Part shown: in pieces, positions 32,944-40,860 of the stretch | Layout of the letters: every line of letters begins with the position of its first letter | How positions within the stretch are numbered: the stretch's first letter is position 1 | Source: Streptomyces solicavernae | GTDB taxonomy: Bacteria > Actinomycetota > Actinomycetes > Streptomycetales > Streptomycetaceae | DNA: 64,000 bases | Assembly: GCF_029968095.1 (NCBI RefSeq) | Contig: NZ_JASCIR010000023.1 | Span: 1-64,000, forward strand | Direction: 5' to 3' | Made by a program: the position numbers and the translations under genes | Notes under the pieces: model-generated | Databases searched by the model: none | What the model was told of the DNA's origin: nothing | What the model saw: the letters and a program-made list of their open reading frames with translations, nothing else

Positions 32944-34419
32944 GTGAGCACTTCTTGGACGGAACACGAGCGGGCCGTCGTCGACGCCGTGCCCGACGGC
33001 CTCCTCATCGGCGGGAGCTGGCGCCCGGCCGCGTCGGGGGCCCGGTTCCCGGTGGAGGACCCGGCGCTCGCCCGCGAGCTGCGCACCGTCGCGGACGCGG
33101 GCGCTCAGGACGCGCGCGCGGCGGCCGATGCGGCGGGCGCGGCACAGGAGGCCTGGGCGGCGACGGCGCCGCGCGAGCGCAGCGAGATCCTGCGCCGGGC
33201 GTACGGACTGCTGCTTGAGCGGCAGGACGACCTCGCGCTCCTGATGACCCTGGAGATGGGCAAGCCGCTGGCCGAGGCGAAGGGCGAGGTGGCGTACGCC
33301 GCGGAGTTCTTCCGCTGGTTCGCCGAGGAGGCCGTCCGCGTCGACGGCGGGTACCGGACCTCGCCCGACGGCAGGGACCGCTTCCTGGTGATGCGCCGCC
33401 CGGTCGGCCCGGTGCTGCTGATCACGCCGTGGAACTTCCCGCTCGCGATGGGCACCCGGAAGATCGGTCCGGCGGTCGCCGCGGGCTGCACGATGGTGGT
33501 CAAGCCCGCCGAGCAGACCCCGCTGTCGCTGCTCGCGCTGGCCGGGATTCTGCGCGAGGCGGGGCTGCCGGACGGGGTGCTGAACGTCCTGACGACGAGC
33601 CGCCCCGGCGAGGTGGTCGAGCCGCTGCTGCGTGGCGGGATCATCCGGAAGCTGTCGTTCACGGGATCGACGGCGGTCGGGCGGCTGCTCCTCGAACAGT
33701 CCGCCGAGCAGGTCCTGCGGGTCTCCCTGGAACTCGGCGGCAACGCCCCGTTCCTGGTCTTCGAGGACGCCGACCTGGACCGGGCGGTGGAGGGCGCCCT
33801 CGCCGCCAAGATGCGCAACATGGGCGAGGCGTGCACGGCCGCCAACCGCCTGTACGTCCACGAGAGCGTCGCCGGCCCCTTCGCCGACCGCCTCGCCGCC
33901 CGCATGGGCGCCCTCACCGTGGGCCGCGGCACCGATCCGGGCGTGGACGTCGGCCCGCTGATCGACGCGGACGGCCGCGCGAAGGTCGACGAGCTGGTGG
34001 AGGACGCGGTGGGGCGCGGCGCGAAGACCCTGGTCGGCGGCGAACACGCCCCGGGCGACGGGTACTTCTACCGGCCCACCGTGCTCGCCGGGGTCCCCGC
34101 GGACGCGGCGATGCTGCGCCAGGAGATCTTCGGCCCCGTGGCCCCGGTGCTGACGTTCTCCGACGAGGACGAGGCGGTCGCCGCCGCCAACGACACCCCG
34201 TACGGCCTGGTCAGTTACGTCTTCACGCGGAACCTGGAGCGGGCGTTCCGGGTGAGCGAGCGCCTGGACACCGGGATGGTCGGCCTCAACAAGGGCGTGG
34301 TGTCCAACCCGGCCGCGCCGTTCGGCGGGGTCAAGCAGTCCGGGCTCGGCCGCGAGGGCGGCAGCGAGGGCATCGCCGAGTTCCTGGAGACGCGCTACCT
34401 CGCCATGCCGCTGACCTGA
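32944..34419 (+). CDS. gabD: NAD(P)-dependent succinate-semialdehyde dehydrogenase-like
   Basis: Aldehyde dehydrogenase completing conversion of 4-aminobutyrate to succinate. The 491-residue protein starts at GTG 32944 (GGGAG 5 nt upstream). It contains TPWNFPLAMGTRKIGPAVAAGC, cofactor motif FTGSTAVG, catalytic Glu in LELGGNAP and nucleophile Cys in MGEACTAANR (about 298). Most SSADHs read GQTC or GQVC at this point, so GEAC is a small deviation. It is followed by DUF3830 in the same direction. Confidence 0.88.
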   Translation: MSTSWTEHERAVVDAVPDGLLIGGSWRPAASGARFPVEDPALARELRTVADAGAQDARAAADAAGAAQEAWAATAPRERSEILRRAYGLLLERQDDLALLMTLEMGKPLAEAKGEVAYAAEFFRWFAEEAVRVDGGYRTSPDGRDRFLVMRRPVGPVLLITPWNFPLAMGTRKIGPAVAAGCTMVVKPAEQTPLSLLALAGILREAGLPDGVLNVLTTSRPGEVVEPLLRGGIIRKLSFTGSTAVGRLLLEQSAEQVLRVSLELGGNAPFLVFEDADLDRAVEGALAAKMRNMGEACTAANRLYVHESVAGPFADRLAARMGALTVGRGTDPGVDVGPLIDADGRAKVDELVEDAVGRGAKTLVGGEHAPGDGYFYRPTVLAGVPADAAMLRQEIFGPVAPVLTFSDEDEAVAAANDTPYGLVSYVFTRNLERAFRVSERLDTGMVGLNKGVVSNPAAPFGGVKQSGLGREGGSEGIAEFLETRYLAMPLT

Positions 34420-34500
34420 GGCCCTGCCCCGCCTTGGCCCCTGCCCCGCCTCGGCCCGCACCGCCTTGCCCCGTACCGCCTCTCGCACCGGAGGGTCCGC

Positions 34501-35019
34501 ATGCCCCGCTACATCGAGGTCTCGCTGCCCAAGCGCGGCGTCACCTGCACCGCCCTGCTCCTCGACGACAAGGCCCCGGTCACCTGCGCGGCGGTGTGGA
34601 ACGCGCTGCCCCTCGGCGGCGACGTCTACCACGCCAAGTACGCCCGCAACGAGATCTACGCCCTGGTCCCCCCGTTCGCCCCGCAGGAGCCCCCGCTGGA
34701 GAACCCGACGATCACCCCGATCCCCGGCGACCTCTGCTACTTCACGTTCACGGACACGCAGCTGAACACCTCCTCGTACGGCTACGAGGCGGCGGCCGAT
34801 CAGCAGGGCGGGCAGGCCGCGCACGCCGACCGCGCCACCGTCGTGGACCTCGCCCTGTTCTACGAGCGCAACAACCTGCTGATCAACGGCGACCAGGGCT
34901 GGGTGCCCGGCATCGTCTGGGGCACGGTCGTGGACGGACTGGACCGGATGGCGGAGGCCTGCCAGGACCTGTGGCGGGCGGGCGCGCTCGGCGAGTCGCT
35001 GCAGTTCCGCAGGGCCTGA
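34501..35019 (+). CDS. DUF3830 protein
   Basis: 172-residue cytoplasmic protein of the DUF3830 family, which is predicted to have a cyclophilin-like barrel. Conserved features are APVTCAAVWNALPLGGDVYHAKYARNEIY near the N-terminus and PGDLCYFTF in the middle. The biochemical role is unknown; members recur in catabolic clusters with amidases, Asp/Glu racemase-like enzymes and GntR regulators, as here. GGAGG precedes the ATG. It lies 81 nt after gabD, probably in one transcript, and is followed by a strong terminator. Confidence 0.8.
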   Translation: MPRYIEVSLPKRGVTCTALLLDDKAPVTCAAVWNALPLGGDVYHAKYARNEIYALVPPFAPQEPPLENPTITPIPGDLCYFTFTDTQLNTSSYGYEAAADQQGGQAAHADRATVVDLALFYERNNLLINGDQGWVPGIVWGTVVDGLDRMAEACQDLWRAGALGESLQFRRA

Positions 35020-35020
35020 G

Positions 35021-35064
35021 CACAGGTGAAGGGGCGGGCCGTCCGGCCCGCCCCTTCACCTGTG
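35021..35064. terminator. 20-bp perfect bidirectional hairpin
   Basis: Two 20-nt arms (35021-35040, 35045-35064) pair perfectly around GTCC, 2 nt after the DUF3830 stop and 46 nt from the amidase stop on the other strand. Confidence 0.8.
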
Positions 35065-35110
35065 ATGTCTCACTGTGCCATCACTTCTCGGAGGGGACAC
35101 GTCCCGGGGG

Positions 35111-36592
35111 TCAGCCCACCGGGTCCGTGCTCACCACGCCCTCCCGCAGCAGCTCCTGCTGCAGCAGATGCGCGGCCCGCAGGACCAGCGCGTCCCCGTG
35201 CCGCGCCGCCACCAGCTGCGCGCCCACCGGCAGCCCCTCGTCCGTCGTCCCGCACGGCACGCTGGCAGCGGGCTGCTGCGTCAGGTTGAACGGGTACGAG
35301 AACGGCGTCCACCCCGTCCACCGCGCGAGGCCGCTGCCCTGAGGGACCTCGACGCCCGCCGCGAACGCCGGGACCGGGACGGCCGGCGTGAGCAGCAGGT
35401 CGTACGTCTCGTGGAAGGCGCCCATCAGGACGCCGAGCGCCATCCGGGTGTCCACCGCGCCCAGGTAGTCGAGCGCGCTCTTCTCCGCGCCCTGAGCGAC
35501 GATCTCCTGAAGGCCCGGGTCGAGCCGGGCGCGCTGCTCCGGCCCCAGCCGCTCCACGACCTTCGCCGCGCCGGTGAACCACAGCGTGTGGTACGCGTCC
35601 ACCGGGTCCTCGAACTCCGGTGCGGCTTCCACGACTTCGGCCCCGAGCCCGGCGAGCAGCTTCGCGACCCGCGCCACCCGCGCCGCGACCTGCGGGTCGA
35701 CCTCGGCGCCCGCGAGCGTCGGCGCGTACGCGATGCGCAGGCCCGCGAGCGAGTCGGCTTCGAGTGCGGCCCGGAAACTGCCTTCGGGGGCGGCCAGTTG
35801 GGACCAGTCGCGACTGTCCGCCCCGCACACCACGTCCATCAGGAGCGCCGCGTCGGCGACGGTCCGCGTCATCGGGCCCGCGTGCGCGAGCGTGCCGAAC
35901 GGGCTCGCGGGGAACAGCGGGATCCGCCCGTACGTCGGCTTCATGCCGAAGATGCCGCAGAACGCCGCCGGGATGCGCACCGAGCCGCCGCCGTCCGTGC
36001 CCACCGAAAGGGGGCCCATCCCGGCCGCGACCGCCGCCGCGCTGCCGCCCGAGGAGCCGCCCGAGGTCCGGGTCGGGTCCCAGGGGTTGCGGGTCACGCC
36101 GGTCAGTGGGTTGTCGGTGACGCCCTTCCAGCCGAACTCCGGCGTCGTCGTCTTGCCCACGAACACCGCGCCGTGCTCCCGCAGCCGCGCCACACACGGC
36201 GCGTCCGCCTCCCACGGCTGCTCGGCGGCGATGCTCAGCGAACCGCGCAGGGTCGGCCAGCCCCGGGTCAGGAACAGGTCCTTGATGGACGTGGGCACGC
36301 CGTCCAGGAGGCCGAGCGGCTGCCCGCGCCGCCACCGCTCGGCGCTCTGTCCGGCCTGCGCGAGCGCGGCGTCCCGGTCGACCAGGCAGTACGCGTTGAT
36401 CCTCGGGTCGGCCTCCGCGATCCGGTCGAGCACGGCCTGAGTCGCGGTGACCGGGGACAGCTCGCCGGACGCGTACCCCGCAAGGAGCTCGGTCGCGGTG
36501 AGCGCCGCGGGGCCGGCCGCCGAACCGCCGGGCACACCTCCGCCGGGCCCGCTTCCGCCGGGCATCCGGGCTTCTTCCTGCACGTTCGTCAT
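35111..36592 (-). CDS. amidase (amidase signature family)
   Basis: Serine amidohydrolase cleaving a carboxamide. The 493-residue protein contains the complete Ser-cisSer-Lys triad: Lys in TSIKDLFLTRGWPT, cis-Ser in TSGGSSGGSAAAVAAGMGPL and the nucleophile Ser in GTDGGGSVRIPA. The ATG at 36592 overlaps the upstream dehydrogenase stop by 4 nt and has AAGGAG 8 nt upstream. The first 30 residues are a Gly/Pro-rich extension. Substrate unknown; the catabolic context suggests an amide of a small dicarboxylic or hydroxy acid. Confidence 0.88.
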   Translation of the reverse strand: MTNVQEEARMPGGSGPGGGVPGGSAAGPAALTATELLAGYASGELSPVTATQAVLDRIAEADPRINAYCLVDRDAALAQAGQSAERWRRGQPLGLLDGVPTSIKDLFLTRGWPTLRGSLSIAAEQPWEADAPCVARLREHGAVFVGKTTTPEFGWKGVTDNPLTGVTRNPWDPTRTSGGSSGGSAAAVAAGMGPLSVGTDGGGSVRIPAAFCGIFGMKPTYGRIPLFPASPFGTLAHAGPMTRTVADAALLMDVVCGADSRDWSQLAAPEGSFRAALEADSLAGLRIAYAPTLAGAEVDPQVAARVARVAKLLAGLGAEVVEAAPEFEDPVDAYHTLWFTGAAKVVERLGPEQRARLDPGLQEIVAQGAEKSALDYLGAVDTRMALGVLMGAFHETYDLLLTPAVPVPAFAAGVEVPQGSGLARWTGWTPFSYPFNLTQQPAASVPCGTTDEGLPVGAQLVAARHGDALVLRAAHLLQQELLREGVVSTDPVG

Positions 36593-37590
36593 CGGAGCGC
36601 TCCTTCGGCCTCGGCGGTCGCGGCGTACGGGACGTAGCCCAGCTTCTTGTCGACGACGTTGCGGAGCGGGCGGCCCGCGCGCCAGCGGCCGAAGTTGTCG
36701 ACGAAGACCGCCGCGAGGTCGTCCAGCCAGGTCGTGGTGTCCGCCGACATGTGCGGCGAGACCAGGAGGCCGGGCGCGTCCCACAGCGGGCTGCCGTCGG
36801 TCAGCGGCTCCTCGCGGAACACGTCGAGTGCGGCCCCGGCCAACTGCCGGGCGCGCAGGGCCGCCAGGAGGTCGTCCTCGACGACGAGGGGGCCGCGCCC
36901 GACATTCAGGAAGCGGGCGCCGCGCTTCATCAGGGCGAAGGCGCGGGCGTCGAACATGTCCCGGGTCTGGTCGGTGAGCGGGGCCGCGCTCACCACCCAG
37001 TCGGCCTCCGGGAGCAGCGCGTCGAGCTCGGCGAAGGCGTGCACGCGGCCGACCTCCGGGTCGTCCGCGCGCGCCGTCCGGCCGACCAGGGCGACGCGCA
37101 GGCCGAGCGCGCCGAGGGTGCGTGCCGTGGCCCGGCCGATGGGACCGCCGCCGACGACGACGGCGCGGGTGCCGCCGACGCGCTCGGTGACCCGGTGCTC
37201 CCAGACCCGGCGCCGCTGCCGCTCGTACGTACCGGCGAAGTCCTTGGCGAGGGCGAGGACCTGGCCCGCCACGTACTCGGCGATGGGCTGCTCGAAGACG
37301 CCGCGGGCGTTGGTGAGGACGGTGTCCGATTCGACCAGGGCGGGGAACATCAGCCGGTCCACGCCCGCGCTCGCCGTGTGCACCCAGCGCGGCCCGCCCT
37401 CGCGCGGCCAGGCGGCGGGCAGCGCGTCGGTGGCGAAGTCCCAGACCAGCAGGGCGTCCGCGGCGGGCAGTTCGGCGGCGAGCCGGTCCTCGGTGACGAT
37501 CCGCAACTCGGCCCGCCCGTCGAGGGGTTCGAGGCCGGGCGGCGGTTCACCCGAGAGGACCAGGACGCGCGGAGTGGTGCTGTCGGTCAT
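36589..37590 (-). CDS. D-2-hydroxyacid dehydrogenase, NAD-dependent
   Basis: Two-domain dehydrogenase interconverting a 2-oxo acid and a D-2-hydroxy acid. The 333-residue protein has Rossmann motif VVVGGGPIGRATARTLGALG (about 144-163), catalytic Arg in NVGRGPLVVEDDL, Glu in DVFREEPL and His in SPHMSADT. It is first in a two-gene operon with the amidase, driven from a promoter overlapping the 37668-37683 inverted repeat. Confidence 0.88.
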   Translation of the reverse strand: MTDSTTPRVLVLSGEPPPGLEPLDGRAELRIVTEDRLAAELPAADALLVWDFATDALPAAWPREGGPRWVHTASAGVDRLMFPALVESDTVLTNARGVFEQPIAEYVAGQVLALAKDFAGTYERQRRRVWEHRVTERVGGTRAVVVGGGPIGRATARTLGALGLRVALVGRTARADDPEVGRVHAFAELDALLPEADWVVSAAPLTDQTRDMFDARAFALMKRGARFLNVGRGPLVVEDDLLAALRARQLAGAALDVFREEPLTDGSPLWDAPGLLVSPHMSADTTTWLDDLAAVFVDNFGRWRAGRPLRNVVDKKLGYVPYAATAEAEGALR

Positions 37591-37647
37591 GCGGCGGGCC
37601 GCCCTTCGGATTTCGCGGTACGACGGGCCCCCTCGCCGGGGATTGAC

Positions 37648-37677
37648 ACGCTAGGCGGCCGATCTTTAGATTGTCAA
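37648..37677 (-). promoter_or_regulatory. promoter for the hydroxyacid dehydrogenase-amidase operon
   Basis: On the minus strand TTGACA (37677-37672), an 18-nt spacer and TAGCGT (37653-37648) form a good vegetative-type promoter whose -35 lies inside the inverted repeat. Binding there would block transcription. Confidence 0.5.
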
Positions 37678-37683
37678 CAATCT
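37668..37683. promoter_or_regulatory. candidate GntR operator, perfect 7+7 inverted repeat
   Basis: AGATTGTCAACAATCT: arms AGATTGT and ACAATCT pair around CA. The core TTGTCAACAA is shared with the gabT/gabD promoter. FadR/FCD-type GntR regulators bind short inverted repeats of this kind, and one is encoded about 1 kb away. Confidence 0.6.
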
Positions 37684-37766
37684 ACCGTTCTGTTTGGCTG
37701 TACAGAAGCCGCAGTCAGGTCACGAACAGCCCGCCGCATCCGCCGCCCGCCGGAGCGCGGATTGTG

Positions 37767-37829
37767 GAATGTCGAACACCGCATGCCGAATGCCGAACAC
37801 CGCATGTCGAATGTCGAATGTCGACAATT
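37767..37829 (+). repeat. 21-bp direct repeats ending in a TGTCGACA element
   Basis: Two 21-bp copies (37767-37787, 37788-37808) beginning GAATGTCGAACACCGCATG, then a truncated third that becomes AATGTCGACAATT (37817-37829). The repeated half-sites GAATGTCGA may widen the regulator's binding region 59 nt before the start codon. Confidence 0.75.
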
Positions 37830-37887
37830 TTCTCCTCGTCTCGTCGACAGCGGGCTAGACTCCCCCGCGCGAAAGGAAATCGAACCC

Positions 37888-38655
37888 ATGCCTGACCGGA
37901 CCACCTGTGTCGGATTCCTGTACCCGGGCTTCTCCGCCGAGGACGACTACCCCCGCCTCGAAGGACTCCTCGGCGACGGCACCCGGCTCCCGCTGGTGCA
38001 CACGGACATGGGCGAGGACGCGCACCGCGTGGACGCCCTCCTGGAGATGGGCTCCACGCACCGCCTCGCCGACGGCCTCACGGAACTCTCCCGGCACCGC
38101 CCCGACGCCGTCGTCTGGGCCTGTACGAGCGCCAGCTTCATCTACGGCCCCGACGGCGCCCGCCGCCAGGTCGAGGAGCTCGCCGGGGCCGCCGGGCTCC
38201 CCGTGACCCGCGCGTCCTCGACGTCCTTCGCCTTCGCCCACGCCGTCCAGGCGCTCGGCGTCCGCCGGCTCGCGATCGCGGCGACCTACCCGGACGACGT
38301 CGCCGGGTACTTCGTACGGTTCCTCGAAGCCGCGGGGGCCGAGGTCGTCCAGGTGTCCGGCCGAGGCATCATCACGGCCGCCGAGGTCGGCACGCTGAGC
38401 CGCGACCAGGTGCTGGACCTCGCCCTGTCCAACGACCACCCGGACGCGGAGGCGGTCCTGCTGCCGGACACGGCCCTGCACACCGTCGCGTACCTCGACG
38501 AGCTTGAGCAGGCCCTCGGCAAGCCGGTGCTCACCGCCAACCAGGTCTCCGCCTGGGAGGGGCTGCGCCTGGCCGGCGACGCGGAGCCGCGCGCGGGTCT
38601 CGGGGCGCTGTTCCTGCTGGCGCACCATCCCCGTATCACCGCCGGCGCGGCCTGA
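37888..38655 (+). CDS. Asp/Glu racemase superfamily protein, maleate isomerase/EutA-like
   Basis: 255-residue enzyme of the Asp/Glu racemase-maleate isomerase-arylmalonate decarboxylase group; the same fold includes EutA of ectoine utilisation. The start is the ATG at 37888 with AAGGA 10 nt upstream. The first active-site position is Cys79 in VVWACTSASF. The second, usually Cys in a CTN-like motif, is Asp194 in LLPDTALHT, so a two-cysteine racemase or isomerase mechanism is unlikely as written. Co-transcribed with the GntR gene 32 nt downstream. The reaction is therefore left open. Confidence 0.8.
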   Translation: MPDRTTCVGFLYPGFSAEDDYPRLEGLLGDGTRLPLVHTDMGEDAHRVDALLEMGSTHRLADGLTELSRHRPDAVVWACTSASFIYGPDGARRQVEELAGAAGLPVTRASSTSFAFAHAVQALGVRRLAIAATYPDDVAGYFVRFLEAAGAEVVQVSGRGIITAAEVGTLSRDQVLDLALSNDHPDAEAVLLPDTALHTVAYLDELEQALGKPVLTANQVSAWEGLRLAGDAEPRAGLGALFLLAHHPRITAGAA

Positions 38656-38687
38656 CCGGCCGCGCCCCGACCAAGGACGAACCGAAG

Positions 38688-39362
38688 ATGGCGGAAGTGA
38701 AGAGTCTGCGGCCCGTCAAACGGGAGCCCGCGTCCCTCGCGATCGCGTCCCAGCTGACCCAGGCCATCATGGACGGCAGCCTGCCGCCCGGACACCAGCT
38801 CGGCGAGGCCGAGCTCGCGGCCCAACTCGGCGTCAGCCGGGGGCCGTTGCGGGAGGCGATGCAGCGGCTCGTGCAGCAGGGCATCGCGGTCAGCGAGCCG
38901 CACCGCGGCGTCTTCGTCACCAAGCTCGACGAGGACGACGTACGCGACATCTACTTCACCCGCTCCGCCATGGAGGCCGCCGCCTGCCGTCTCGTCCTGC
39001 GGCAGGACCCGCAGCGCACCGCCGACCGCCTCGCCAAGGCCCACCGGGCGATGGCGACGGCGGCGCGCCGCGGCAACATGGCCCACCTCGGCGCCGCCGA
39101 CATGGAGTTGCACCAGATCCTGGTCGCCGAGTCCGGCAGCCGCCGGCTCGCCCGGATCGCGGAGACCCTGTTCGTCGAGACCCGCATGTGCCTGTCGGCC
39201 CTCACTCACCGCCACCCCGACCCGCAGGCCATGGTCGAGGAGCACGCCGCCCTCATCGAGGCCCTCCGCGCCGCGGACGAGCCCCGCCTGCTGACGCTGC
39301 TTGAGGCGCATATGCAGGATGCGGTGGAGCGGTTGACGGGCGGGGAGGGTACGGCGGAGTAG
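38688..39362 (+). CDS. GntR/FCD-family transcription regulator
   Basis: Probable local repressor of the catabolic island. The 224-residue protein has a winged helix (about 12-80; LGEAELAAQLGVSRGPLREAMQRLVQQGI) and a VanR/FCD helical effector domain (about 90-215) with metal-ligand candidates in DMELHQILVAESGS and EEHAALIEALRA. It is encoded just after the EutA-like gene. TTGTCAACAA inverted repeats occur in two divergent promoters close by. Effector is probably a carboxylic acid. Confidence 0.9.
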   Translation: MAEVKSLRPVKREPASLAIASQLTQAIMDGSLPPGHQLGEAELAAQLGVSRGPLREAMQRLVQQGIAVSEPHRGVFVTKLDEDDVRDIYFTRSAMEAAACRLVLRQDPQRTADRLAKAHRAMATAARRGNMAHLGAADMELHQILVAESGSRRLARIAETLFVETRMCLSALTHRHPDPQAMVEEHAALIEALRAADEPRLLTLLEAHMQDAVERLTGGEGTAE

Positions 39363-39376
39363 CCGTACGGCTGCTC

Positions 39377-39407
39377 ATGGCCCGACCCCTCGCTGCGGTC
39401 GGGCCAT
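39377..39407 (+). terminator. hairpin after the GntR gene
   Basis: ATGGCCCGACC / GGTCGGGCCAT, 11-bp perfect stem with a 9-nt loop, 14 nt past the stop. Confidence 0.65.
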
Positions 39408-39484
39408 CGTGCCCTTCGCGGTCGAACTCGACCTCCACGAGCTGGACCCACCCTCCGAACACACGCAACGGCACATCTGAAAAT

Positions 39485-39510
39485 CAGATCCCCTACCCCG
39501 AAAAGATCTG
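39485..39510. promoter_or_regulatory. inverted repeat upstream of the monooxygenase operon
   Basis: CAGATC (39485-39490) and GATCTG (39505-39510) separated by 14 nt in an AT-richer stretch, 91 nt before the first start codon. Possible operator for the LysR or GntR protein; it differs from the TTGTCAACAA element. Confidence 0.3.
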
Positions 39511-39600
39511 TTGGACAGGCTTTCCGGCTCGGGCCAAGGATGTTCACGCGGTAGCGCGCAACCGTCACCTCGATGAACTACCGCCCGAGTGGAGGCTGAA

Positions 39601-40860
39601 GTGCCGAGTGAAGAGACCGAAGTCGTCGTCGTCGGGGCCGGTCAGGCCGGCGTAGCGATGAGCGAGCACCTGGGGGCCCACGGCATACCGCACGTCGTCC
39701 TGGAGCGGCACCGCATCGCCGAGCGGTGGCGGTCGGAGCGCTGGGACTCGCTGGTGGCGAACGGGCCCGCCTGGCACGACCGGTTCCCCGGCCTGGAGTT
39801 CACCGACGTCCACCCCGACGCCTTCGCCTCGAAGGAACAGGTCGCCGACTACTTCGTCGCGTACGCCGAGAAGATCGGCGCCCCCGTCCGGTGCGGCGTC
39901 GAGGTGACGAAGGTACGCAAGCACGCGGGGCGCCCCGGGTTCCGGGTCGAGACGAGCGACGGGGCGATCGACGCCCGCTTCGTGGTGGCCGCCACCGGAC
40001 CGTTCCAGCGGCCCGTGATCCCGCCGGTCGTGCCGGCCGGCGCCGGGCCCGTGCAGATCCACTCCAGCGCGTACCGCAATCCGGGCCAACTGCCCGAAGG
40101 GGCCGTGCTCGTGGTCGGCGCCGGGTCGTCCGGCGTGCAGATCGCCGACGAACTGCGCCGGTCCGGGCGGCAGGTGTTCCTCTCCGTCGGCCCGCACGAC
40201 CGGCCGCCCCGGCAGTACCGCGGCCGGGACTTCTGCTGGTGGCTCGGCGTGCTCGGCCTGTGGGACCTGGACACGCCCCCGCAGGGCGCCGCCCACGTCA
40301 CGATCGCGGTCAGCGGCGCCCGCGGCGGCCACACCGTGGACTTCCGCGCCCTGGCCGCCGGCGGCATCGAACTCGTCGGCATGACCACCGCGTACGAGGA
40401 CGGCGTACTGCGCTTCGCGTCCGACCTCGCGGAGAACATCGCGCTCGGCGACGAGAAGTACCTCGACCTGCTGCGCGCCGCCGACGCCTACGTCGAGCGC
40501 AACGGCCTCGACCTGCCCGAGGAGCCCGAGGCGCACGTCCTCGGCCCCGACCCGGCCTGCGTGACCGAGCCGCGGCGCGCCCTGGACCTGGCCGGGGCGG
40601 GCGTGACCTCGATCGTCTGGGCCACCGGCTTCGCCGCCGACTACGGCTGGCTGGACGTCGCCGCCTTCGACGCGAACGGCCGCCCCGACCAGCGCCGCGG
40701 CGTCTCCGCCGAGCCCGGCGTGTACTTCGTGGGCCTGCCCTGGCTGTCCCGGCGCGGGTCGAGCTTCATCTGGGGCGCCTGGCACGACGCCAAGTACATC
40801 GCCGACCACATCACGACCCGGCGCGGCTACCTCGCGTACGGAACCGAGGACCGAGGATGA
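39601..40860 (+). CDS. flavin-dependent monooxygenase-like NAD(P)/FAD oxidoreductase
   Basis: Class B flavoprotein monooxygenase-like enzyme. The 419-residue protein starts at GTG 39601, with GGAGG 5 nt upstream; an in-frame GTG inside that site is rejected. The FAD motif is VVVVGAGQAGVAMSEHLG (about 9-26), followed by a GxWxxxRWDS-like segment (ERWRSERWDSLVANGP), NADPH motif VVGAGSSGVQIADEL, and ATGF in IVWATGFAADYGW. First gene of a five-gene operon whose reading frames overlap by 1-4 nt. Oxidation at N or C of an amine-containing substrate is likely but unproven. Confidence 0.83.
   Translation: MPSEETEVVVVGAGQAGVAMSEHLGAHGIPHVVLERHRIAERWRSERWDSLVANGPAWHDRFPGLEFTDVHPDAFASKEQVADYFVAYAEKIGAPVRCGVEVTKVRKHAGRPGFRVETSDGAIDARFVVAATGPFQRPVIPPVVPAGAGPVQIHSSAYRNPGQLPEGAVLVVGAGSSGVQIADELRRSGRQVFLSVGPHDRPPRQYRGRDFCWWLGVLGLWDLDTPPQGAAHVTIAVSGARGGHTVDFRALAAGGIELVGMTTAYEDGVLRFASDLAENIALGDEKYLDLLRAADAYVERNGLDLPEEPEAHVLGPDPACVTEPRRALDLAGAGVTSIVWATGFAADYGWLDVAAFDANGRPDQRRGVSAEPGVYFVGLPWLSRRGSSFIWGAWHDAKYIADHITTRRGYLAYGTEDRG

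Larger units (their letters stand above)
37591..37887. other. 297-bp divergent regulatory region
   Basis: Holds a minus-strand promoter, a 16-bp inverted repeat (37668-37683), a 21-bp direct repeat array (37767-37829) and a second TGTCGACA element (37819-37826), just before the Asp/Glu-racemase-like gene. Confidence 0.6.

Noticed and set aside
36751..38655. 634-codon plus-strand frame extending the EutA-like gene upstream
   Set aside because: The extra 379 codons overlap the dehydrogenase antisense and the promoter; a good ATG with ribosome site exists at 37888.
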